Shown: one piece after another, positions 1 through 7,100 of the stretch
Numbering within the stretch: the first letter of the stretch is position 1
Layout of the letters: every line of letters begins with the position of its first letter
DNA from: Bacteroidales bacterium
Lineage (GTDB): Bacteria; Bacteroidota; Bacteroidia; Bacteroidales; FEN-979
Assembly (NCBI GenBank): GCA_023231005.1
Contig: JALNWG010000041.1
Span: 1-13,536, forward strand
DNA length: 13,536 nucleotides
Direction: 5' to 3'
The notes under the pieces: model-generated
Databases searched by the model: none
The model's input: the letters and a program-made list of their open reading frames with translations, nothing else
Told to the model about the DNA's origin: nothing
Translations under genes and position numbers: made by a program

Positions 1-2134
1 AACTTACTTCCGGACCGGGTTTGGTGATCAGGGTAATTGCATTGGATGTGGCGGGATTGTTGGAAGTGCAAACGGTGTTTGATGAAGTTAAAATACATTG
101 CACTACATCACCATTAACCGGAGTATAAGTATATGTTTGTGTATTGGTTCCTTCATCGAATGTGTTCACCTTCCATTGATATACCGGTGTTGATCCTCCA
201 TTTACCGGAACAGCAGTAAATGTTACCGGAGTGCCGGCACAAACCGTGTTTGCCGATGAAGATATGGTTACGCCAACGAGCACTACCGGGTAGACGATCA
301 TTTCCAATGCGTCAGTCATGGCAGCGCCAGTCCAGTCACTCATGCAGTCTACCTTGGCCACCCTTCGATACCAGGTCGTTTGTGTAATTAACCCTGGTGA
401 ATAATCGGCTGAATTACTCATTGCGATATCAGTAAACCCGGAAATAGCGCTGGTTGTCGATTGCTGCCATTTATATTCCAGTGTTCCTGATTGTCCAGAT
501 GGCAAAGTGAGACTGGTTATGGGAGATGGGGTAAAACTCCCACATCCTGACTGATTGTTACCGATTGTACCGGCTCCGGTTGGATTCAAACAATTCAAAA
601 TCCAGTTCGCAGTTGAGGTTGTAGAATTATATCCGAAACATTCTGCATAAATATTGTCGATACCTGTGGTGGTACCCGTTCGGGCATAGCAGTATTGTGC
701 ATTTCCCGAAGGATCTGTGTAGGCGTGTCCGGTAATGTTGCTGATTCCGCTGATGTTAAAGGTTACAAGTACACCGGCAACAGGATTTAATAAGTAATCT
801 TCAACATGTGCAGTAAAGCAAAGCGTGGAAACATCAAGGGTGCCTGTAGCAGTGGGCGGAGAGATTGTAACGCTATTAACCATACCGACAGGAGAAAGTG
901 AACAACCGCCGGGATAACCATAGGAATCAGACGAAGTCCAGCCATAAACAAATACGCCAAAAGGAAACGTGCTGGTAAATGTATGTGAGCCTTCAGAAAC
1001 CGGTCTTTGCGCTCCGTAATAATTTGTCGCTCCGATATGTATAAAGGCAGCATTGGGGATTAAAACTCCATCCTGATAAATGGTTCCAAGGGCATAGTCA
1101 GGAGCGACTACATTAACCCAATGTGAAACAAAGCCAGCAACGGTTGAAACTGTATAATTTGTTAAAAACTGCTCCCTCGGCGGGATCAACATCATAAAAG
1201 GATCACCAGTAGTACCTCCCGAACATCCAATGCCTTTAGCAAACTGTGCCAAAATAACTGGTTTTGATGTTGTAATTAAATTATATCCAGTAAGATTAGA
1301 TTCATAATAATCACCGGAGTTTATTGTTGGCACCGGGATTCCGTTAATTAAGATGTCAGTCCCATCCTGTGCAGAAACTATCCGGAAGATATCTCCGCTG
1401 GCATCGCGGCCTGCTAACGGCACAGTTACGAAATTCTTTCCCCATGAATAATAAGGGAACATTTGCTCAACAATATGATCAGCAGATCCACATGTTTCCG
1501 GGACATTAACAATATCAACCGAACCGAATACTGCAACAGGAAAATTGGACTGTACTCTTGATCCCGTTACATCCTCCCCGATATTCGAAGCTTCAACATG
1601 GTAGGTTTGTCCTTGATTCAGATTGATAATGATCGTCGAATTAGTCTGATGATTAAAAACATTCAGAATTGTTGCATTTTGCGTTGCAACCACACTGAAG
1701 CACGATCCATAATTGGGCATGGTGGTTTTATAAGTCACAATTCTGTAATCTAGCCCCACAGCATTGATAGGTAAAGCAAGGAAAGCATCAGTAGTTGCAT
1801 AACCTTTGTTTAATCCGTACACGGAGATCGGGTCAATCGACACGATGTGAATTCCTTTGTCCTCTATACCGCCCTGAAGACAAATGCCAACAGGTAATGA
1901 CAGTTGGGTGACGACCCCCGGTATGACGGTAAAGTTTTGATTAACTCCCGGAAAAGCAGAAACCACCGTTCCACTTGTTGAAAAGTTGGAAGAAATAAAC
2001 AGGTTTATTTTCCATGGCGACCCATTAGGAGGAAATGCAATCCAGAAATCTGTACCAACATTGGTAATGGTTTGTGCGATCGCCGTTATGCCACAAAAAA
2101 GACTAAATAGAATGAGTAAATATTTTTTATTCAA
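1..2134 (-). CDS. Secreted adhesin with IgGFc-binding N-terminal domain and Ig-like modules (3' end outside window)
   Basis: The frame is open from 2134 to the left edge, giving 711 codons with no stop seen; the C-terminus is missing. Residues 1-20 form a signal peptide (KKYLLILFSLFCGITAIA, then Q). Residues ~27-415 match the bacterial IgGFc-binding N-terminal domain (PF17517-like): the opening GTDFWIAFPPNG, then GDIFRIVSAQDGTDILING, PVILAQFAKG, GDPFMMLIPPREQF and the closing VYGWTSSDSYGYPGG. Residues ~427-495 look like a Big_1-type Ig-like module (GTLDVSTLCFTAHVED, then AGVLVTFNISG). Residues ~515-595 are a Cys-rich Bacteroidota surface repeat (GTIGNNQSGCGSF ... YKWQQS ... TTWYRRVAKVDC). Residues ~620-705 are a PKD/CHU-type Ig-like module (ANTVCAGTPVTFTAVP ... 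YQWKVN). A T9SS tail would be expected further left. There is no ATG near the signal peptide, so TTG at 2134 is chosen; TTG at 2158 is the alternative and would add eight residues. The likely role is surface adhesion or binding of an external glycoprotein, inferred from the family. Confidence 0.85.
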   Translation of the reverse strand, partial: MNKKYLLILFSLFCGITAIAQTITNVGTDFWIAFPPNGSPWKINLFISSNFSTSGTVVSAFPGVNQNFTVIPGVVTQLSLPVGICLQGGIEDKGIHIVSIDPISVYGLNKGYATTDAFLALPINAVGLDYRIVTYKTTMPNYGSCFSVVATQNATILNVFNHQTNSTIIINLNQGQTYHVEASNIGEDVTGSRVQSNFPVAVFGSVDIVNVPETCGSADHIVEQMFPYYSWGKNFVTVPLAGRDASGDIFRIVSAQDGTDILINGIPVPTINSGDYYESNLTGYNLITTSKPVILAQFAKGIGCSGGTTGDPFMMLIPPREQFLTNYTVSTVAGFVSHWVNVVAPDYALGTIYQDGVLIPNAAFIHIGATNYYGAQRPVSEGSHTFTSTFPFGVFVYGWTSSDSYGYPGGCSLSPVGMVNSVTISPPTATGTLDVSTLCFTAHVEDYLLNPVAGVLVTFNISGISNITGHAYTDPSGNAQYCYARTGTTTGIDNIYAECFGYNSTTSTANWILNCLNPTGAGTIGNNQSGCGSFTPSPITSLTLPSGQSGTLEYKWQQSTTSAISGFTDIAMSNSADYSPGLITQTTWYRRVAKVDCMSDWTGAAMTDALEMIVYPVVLVGVTISSSANTVCAGTPVTFTAVPVNGGSTPVYQWKVNTFDEGTNTQTYTYTPVNGDVVQCILTSSNTVCTSNNPATSNAITLITKPGPEVS

Positions 2135-2205
2135 ATTCCGTTTTGTTACTCCTTTCAAAAATTAATCAATTACAAATAGTTCTCGATTGGTAGTGCGAAA
2201 TTCTT

Positions 2206-2213
2206 CAAATTTA
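2206..2213 (-). promoter_or_regulatory. Candidate Bacteroidota -7 element for the adhesin gene
   Basis: On the minus strand this reads TAAATTTG, an exact match to the Bacteroidota -7 consensus TAnnTTTG, and lies about 70 bases upstream of the TTG start at 2134. No good TTTG -33 element sits at the usual spacing; only TTTT is found about 14 bases upstream. An AAAGGAG at 2155-2149 lies 14 bases before the TTG, rather far for a ribosome binding site. Confidence 0.3.
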
Positions 2214-2273
2214 AGACATCTGTTTTTAAAATAGTCGTCTCAAATAAACATAAATTGAATTTGGCAACAGCAA

Positions 2274-2310
2274 GAAGAGACGATCCCGATAACCGGAATC
2301 GCCTCTCTTT
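2274..2310 (-). terminator. Possible (bidirectional) hairpin terminator after the small secreted gene
   Basis: An interrupted inverted repeat pairs AAGAGA with TCTCTT and CGAT with ATCG, with further C-G pairs around a short TTAT/ATAA loop. It begins a few bases beyond the stop codon of the 2316-2735 gene. The best T-run (CTCTCTTTTTATA) follows the stem on the plus strand; on the minus strand the tail is only TCTCTTCTTG. It could therefore stop either strand weakly, and may separate the small gene from the adhesin gene 181 bases further on. Confidence 0.4.
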
Positions 2311-2315
2311 TTATA

Positions 2316-2735
2316 CTACCAAGAAGCTACATTAATTGTTGAAGGATGAACCACTCCATTGGCATCAGGAATTAAAACCCCTGACAACCCTACCCTGTTT
2401 CTTTGAGATCCCAATGGAAAATCATTTTTCGAGACAAAAAGCCCTACCTGATATCCATTGGATTGAAACATGTAAAACATTATGGTATTGCCTACATAAC
2501 TATAAGCTCCAGGTACGTAGAAAGTGCCTATTAGTTGGGTTTGAGACGCAATATAACCCGAAGAAGGATCATAAAGAAAAATGTTTACATCATAATGATC
2601 TCCTGAAACAAATCCGGGATCAGTTAAAACATAACTAAAACCAGCTGATTGAATTGGGACTGTCTGGGCTTTTATCGATGAGCTCAGGCACATCGCCAGA
2701 ACAAAAAATAATAGTAAGTAAATCTGTTTTTTCAT
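2316..2735 (-). CDS. Small secreted protein of unknown function (139 aa)
   Basis: I do not recognise the family. The ATG follows an AT-rich leader (CATTGAAATT-ATG) typical of Bacteroidota. Residues 1-23 are a clear signal peptide (MKKQIYLLLFFVLAMC ... SIKA, then QTVP). The one Cys, C16, has Met before it, so a lipobox is unlikely. The mature part, about 116 residues, is rich in Tyr, Phe, Gly, Ser and Val, has no Cys, and alternates hydrophobic and polar residues (for example GYIASQTQLIGTFYVPG and NTIMFYMFQSNGYQVGLFV), suggesting an all-beta fold. It ends in INVASW with no T9SS tail. It is on the same strand as the adhesin gene, 181 bases upstream of it, with a candidate hairpin between them. 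A role at the cell surface or periplasm is inferred from the signal peptide only. Confidence 0.7.
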   Translation of the reverse strand: MKKQIYLLLFFVLAMCLSSSIKAQTVPIQSAGFSYVLTDPGFVSGDHYDVNIFLYDPSSGYIASQTQLIGTFYVPGAYSYVGNTIMFYMFQSNGYQVGLFVSKNDFPLGSQRNRVGLSGVLIPDANGVVHPSTINVASW

Positions 2736-3234
2736 AATTTCAATGTTTTTAGATGAAAATTAGTATTTGCCTATAAAATAATCTCCCCCCATAGTCTAAC
2801 TCAATTTAAAAGACCACGTGGGGGAACACAATCCAGATTATTCTTCCCAATAGAAAAAAGGGTGTTTGCCCTCCATAAAAACGGTATTGAATATGCTTGT
2901 AGATGGCATAGCAAGTCCCCAATTGAATATCGCGTGAGCAATATGGAAAATATTACAAGTATGGTCACTGAGTGAAAGTTATTATGTAAATGTAATAAAT
3001 AAAACAAAATGAAAAGTTATATGATAACATCGAAAAAGTTACAAACACAAAAGCAACGGGATCTAACACACAATCACAAACATTTGATGTAAAGCAACGG
3101 GTGGAGACATCAAGGGTTCCTGTAGCAGTGGCTACAAAAAAAACGGCCCTTTGGAGAAAATTTAAGGTGTACTTAGGCTTCGATGACGACCGGGTTCCAA
3201 TATTTTTACTACCTTAGATGAAAAAAACAGAATC
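2736..3234. other. Gene-poor intergenic region between divergent genes
   Basis: This stretch separates the minus-strand secreted gene from the plus-strand DUF2007/dedA pair. The only recognisable content is the adhesin-derived fragment at 3034-3129. I found no intact gene. The 68-codon minus-strand frame at 2801-3007 has no signal peptide, motif or composition suggesting coding, and a plus-strand open stretch ending near 2978 resembles nothing I know. No convincing paired -33/-7 promoter was found for either flanking gene. Confidence 0.6.
3034..3129 (-). pseudogene. Decayed fragment of a paralogue of the adhesin's first Ig-like module
   Basis: Read on the minus strand, 3129-3034 aligns without gaps to 853-758 inside the adhesin gene: by my count 74 of 96 bases and 23 of 32 residues match. 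Shared runs include TATGTLDVST, then CFT, PVA and VTF. Several differences are synonymous third-position changes (GGC/GGA, GTT/GTC, CCT/CCC, ACC/ACT), as expected if the copy was once translated in the same frame. Similarity stops abruptly on both sides. The frame stays open for about 80 codons around it but has no plausible start before the similar part, and it ends at a TGA near 2970. An 11-base direct repeat (AAAGCAACGGG) occurs within it at 3050-3060 and 3091-3101. It is most simply the remnant of a tandem adhesin paralogue or of an Ig-module duplication. Confidence 0.75.
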
Positions 3235-3456
3235 ATGAAAACATTCGAAAAAATTCTTGTGTTAAGCAATGAGTTTGAAGCTGGTCTGATGGAAGAAGTG
3301 CTGACTGACCGTAAAATTCCGCATGGAATTGTCACTTCCGAAGATTCTGCCCTTGGCGGAATAATGGGATTGGAAATCGGATGGGGATACCTTGAAGCGC
3401 CTCCCGAATTCAAAAAAGAGATCCTCAAGCTATATGGGGAGATTTCGAAAAAGTGA
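3235..3456 (+). CDS. Small DUF2007-like protein (73 aa)
   Basis: This is a short cytosolic protein with no signal peptide or membrane segment. The pattern KILVLSNEFEAGLMEEVLTD, then KIPHGIVTSE, then GWGYLEAPPEF and a final helix (KKEILKLYGEISKK) resembles the DUF2007 (putative signal-transducing) family: a beta strand, a helix starting with an acidic/hydrophobic turn and carrying E-x-x-L-x-x-x-x-I-P, then strands and a closing helix. Its biochemical function is unknown. It starts at ATG 3235 after an A-rich leader (AAAAAAACAGAATC) and ends 51 bases before the dedA-type gene on the same strand, so the two are probably co-transcribed. The family match is by eye and moderate. Confidence 0.7.
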   Translation: MKTFEKILVLSNEFEAGLMEEVLTDRKIPHGIVTSEDSALGGIMGLEIGWGYLEAPPEFKKEILKLYGEISKK

Positions 3457-3507
3457 AAGAAGAAAATAACGAATCGATGAGAATGAATTGCACCCTGGTA
3501 CCAGGAG

Positions 3508-4137
3508 ATGGAACATTTTAAAGAAGTTTTTGAGATTCTGATCAATTCCGAAAAGTTGATCCAATATGGTGGATTGACTTTACTCCTGATCGTAATTTTT
3601 GCTGAAACCGGGGTGTTTTTCGGTTTCATTTTTCCCGGAGATGCCCTCCTTTTTACTGCCGGATTACTATGCAATACCCAACTGGAAATTTCAATTTATT
3701 GGCTGGTCATCAGTGTCGCTCTGGCTGCCATCGTAGGAAATATTACCGGTTTTTTCACGGGAAAATATCTGGGGAAACGGATTTTTCAAAAGAAAGACAC
3801 CCGGTTTTTTAAACAAGAGCATATTCAAAAAACACACCAGTACTATGAAAAATATGGAGGTTTTGCATTAATCGGCGGACGGTTTTTGCCGGTAATACGA
3901 ACCTTTGTCCCCATTTTAGCCGGTGCCATCGATATGAATTTCTGGAAATTTACCCTCTTTAATTGTTGTGGAGCAATATTATGGTCCGGTACTTTTATTC
4001 CGATGGGCTATCTGATCGGGAGAAAATTTCCTGCTTCCCTCGATCATATTGAATATTTCATTCTTGGAATCACCATCATAACGATGACAATCTTCCTCCG
4101 TGGAATATATAAAATGAACAAGCGTAAAAAGCAATAG
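3508..4137 (+). CDS. DedA family (VTT domain) integral membrane protein
   Basis: The 209-residue polytopic inner-membrane protein has the usual DedA length. DedA proteins are linked to phospholipid (undecaprenyl- or phosphatidyl-lipid) translocation, membrane homeostasis and resistance to membrane stress. Diagnostic motifs are present: ETGVFFGFIFPGDALLFTAG at residues 33-52 and GGRFLPVIRTFVPILAG at 123-139. The four charged residues essential in E. coli YqjA/YghB (E39, D51, R130, R136) correspond by identical spacing to E33, D45, R125 and R131 here. Hydrophobic segments lie at about 22-52, 62-83, 118-140, 147-170 and 181-200, with a basic tail (NKRKKQ). ATG 3508 is directly preceded by AGGAG with no spacer; nearby upstream ATGs at 3477 and 3483 are out of frame. 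The gene converges on the UvrA-like gene with only 12 bases between stop codons. Confidence 0.92.
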   Translation: MEHFKEVFEILINSEKLIQYGGLTLLLIVIFAETGVFFGFIFPGDALLFTAGLLCNTQLEISIYWLVISVALAAIVGNITGFFTGKYLGKRIFQKKDTRFFKQEHIQKTHQYYEKYGGFALIGGRFLPVIRTFVPILAGAIDMNFWKFTLFNCCGAILWSGTFIPMGYLIGRKFPASLDHIEYFILGITIITMTIFLRGIYKMNKRKKQ

Positions 4138-4149
4138 CCGGGGAGATCC

Positions 4150-7100
4150 TTATATCCATCCGCCTTCCTCACCGCTACCGGGGCCCAGTTCTATAATCCG
4201 GTCGGCTTCGGCAAGAATCATGGGATCATGCTCAATCACCATCAGGGTATTTCCATTGCCAGCCAGTTTATGAAATAATGTAATCAGATGTTCAATGTCG
4301 GCAAAATGAAGCCCGGTCGATGGTTCTTCGAACAAGTACAAGGTCGCTCCCTTCCCGGTTTTCATCAATTCCACCGACAATACCAGCCGCTGAGATTCAC
4401 CTCCCGAAAGGGTGTCGAGCGACTGCCCCAATTGAAGATATCCCAACCCAACTGTTTCAAGTATTTGTAATGACTGCATCAGATTTTTCTGATCTTCAAA
4501 AACAGCCCTCGCTTCCAACAGGGTTAACTCCAGAATATCTGCAATGGAATATCCACGATACCGGCAGGTTAAGATTTCCGGCTTGTAGCGTTTCCCTCCG
4601 CATCGTTCGCACTCCATTTTTACATCTGCCAGAAAATCCATAGAAACGCGGATTTTTCCTGACCCTTCACAGGCCGGACATCTTCCTTCCTTCCCTAAGT
4701 AAGAAAAATGATTCTTCCCAAACCCTTTTTGCTTTGCTTCCGGAAGAGAAGCATATAAATCACGGATGATTTCAAAGATCCCGGTATAGGTTGCCATTGT
4801 TGCGAGATTCGAGGTAAAACCGGTTTGAGGATGAACTCTTACAACCTGGTGAAAATGCTCCAACCCTTTGATGAGTGTACATCCTGTGGCTTTTTTATTT
4901 TTCCATGAAGCAAGAATCACCGAATCCATTAAAGTAGATTTTCCGCTGCCCGAAACACCGGTAATGGCAATGATTCCGCCCAAAGGAAGGTCAAGATCAA
5001 ATCCTTTCAGATTGTTTGAATAAGCATTTTGAATAAACAAGGTTGGCCGAACACCAGCGGCATTGCTTTTGATTCGATCCACAGAACTTTTTGTAAACCC
5101 TTGATATTCCATCGAAAGATAAACCCCGGTAATGGAATCCGGATTTTTTATGATTTCAGCCGGAGCTCCTTCGGCCACGATTTGACCTCCCTGCTTGCCG
5201 GCACCTGGACCCATATCAATGATGTAATCAGCGGCAAGTATGACCTCTTTGTTATGCTCTACCATGATCACAGTGTTTCCGGCCTCTTTCAGCGACCGGA
5301 TCAGGTCGATCAGTTGGCAGATATCCCGGGAATGCAATCCCATGGTCGGTTCATCCAGAATATAGGTGAGCCCTGTCAATCCCGATCCCAATTGGTTGGC
5401 CAACTTGATCCGCTGTGACTCTCCTCCCGATAAAGTTGAAGAAGCCCGGTCGAGGGTAAGATACGACAACCCCAATTTATCTAGAAACCCAAGCTTTTGC
5501 AGGATTTCACGAATAAGATCAGGAATCAACTTTTGATTTGGTCCGTTGATCGGGAGATGGCTCAAATCATTGAAAAAAACGATGGCAGCTTTAACCGATC
5601 TGGCTGAAAGTTCGGCTATGTTTAATCCGTTCACCCGATACCGCAGCGCTTCGGGTTGTAACCGCGATCCATTACAAGCAGCACAGGTTGTTTGCTTCAT
5701 TAGCGGCATCATCCCTTCTCCCCGGCGATCGGCATGTTTTCTAAGATACTCCTCCCCTACAAGGTTTATCAATCCCTGCCATGGTCCGGAAAATTGATAT
5801 TCCCCCCTCCGGTTATTCCGGAGAAACTCCCAGGTAACCTGATATGACTCTTCTCCAGTACCATCAAGGACTATGTTTTTTTCCTTTTCATTCAGCATTT
5901 GCCAGGGCTTTGCAAAATCAATCCCGAGCTTCTCACCCACCGTCTTCAGGGTGGCTACATACTGACCATAAGGATCTCCATAAAATTTCCCCGTTTTGGT
6001 TCCATCCATGGCACCTGAAAGAATTGACCTTTCGGGATGGGTGATCAGTTTTTCGGGATCACAGGCAATGATAAAACCAAGACCATCGCACAACGGACAA
6101 GCACCATGCTGATGATTGAAGGAGTAAAGTGATGAAGTTACGACCGACATTCCCATTCGGGAATATAGCAACCGGTAGGCATCATAAATTTCCGAGAGGG
6201 TGCCCACGGTAGAACGCGGATTGTGCCCCGGCATTCGCTGGTCAATGGCAAAAGTTGCGGTAAGCCCCGTAAGCTCTTCAAAAGAGGCTTTCTCTTCCAT
6301 CCCGACCTGACTTCGGAAATAGGTTGAGAAACCCTCCAAAAACCGGTTTTGTCCCTCGGCAAAAATCGTGTCAAATGCCAGGGAAGATTTACCGCTTCCC
6401 GAAACTCCGGTGATCACCGTGATTTTTTGATGTGGAATCTCAACCGAAATATTTTTAAGATTGTTGGTGGTTACCCCTTTAAGTTTGATGCTTGATGCGG
6501 CTCCTGCCCATTCGACGCTGTTTTGTGCAGGAGCAGGTTGGATTTTCGTTGTTTTCCGGTATTCCTTCAACGCCTGGCCGGTCAATGATTCTGTACATCG
6601 GATGATCTCTGTGGGGCTTCCCGAAAACACAAGATTCCCCCCTTCACGGCCACTGCCCGGGCCCAGATCAATAATGTGACCGGCGGAAGCGATCAGTCCC
6701 AAATGGTGTTCAATCACAATGACCGTATGACCTTGCCTTACCAGGGTATTCAGCGATGTAAGCAGATTCACCACATCGGCATCGTGCAATCCGGTGGTGG
6801 GTTCATCTAAAAGGTATAAGGTATGGGCAGCCTGGGGCTTCGCCAGCTCAGTTGCCAATTTAACCCGCTGTGCTTCGCCCCCGCTGAGGGTCGAAGAACG
6901 CTGACCCAGGGTGAGATACCCCAATCCGAGATCATCAAGAGCTTGCAGATAGTGGAGGATTTTCGGTTCCCCGTTAAAAAAAGCGATGGCCGAATTGATG
7001 GTCAACTCTAAGATTTCAAAAATATTTTTATCCCGGTACCGGATGGCCAGGGTTGCTTCGTCGAAACGGTGCCCCTCACAAGCTTCGCAAACCACCTCTA

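Noticed and set aside
2336..2638. 100-codon plus-strand open frame opposite the small secreted gene
   Set aside because: The minus-strand frame has a signal peptide and proper start context; the plus frame has neither.
2785..2824. CCCCCA (2786-2791) and TGGGGG (2819-2824) inverted repeat
   Set aside because: Only six pairs with a 27-base loop, no T-run and not positioned at a gene end; not supported as a terminator or operator.
2755..2978. Plus-strand open stretch containing GIEYACRWHSKSPIEYRV, briefly considered as a transposase remnant
   Set aside because: It matches no transposase catalytic motif I know, has no good start and no flanking terminal repeats; likely chance.
2801..3007. 68-codon minus-strand open frame in the intergenic region
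   Set aside because: No signal peptide, motif or coding-like composition; the frame differs from that of the adhesin-like fragment and overlaps nothing conserved.
3050..3101. Direct repeat AAAGCAACGGG as target-site duplication of an insertion
   Set aside because: The two copies lie inside the adhesin-like alignment in different codon phases, and no mobile element lies between them (only 30 bases).
3162..3674. 170-codon minus-strand open frame opposite the DUF2007-like and dedA genes
   Set aside because: It is antisense to two well-supported plus-strand genes and shows no domain.
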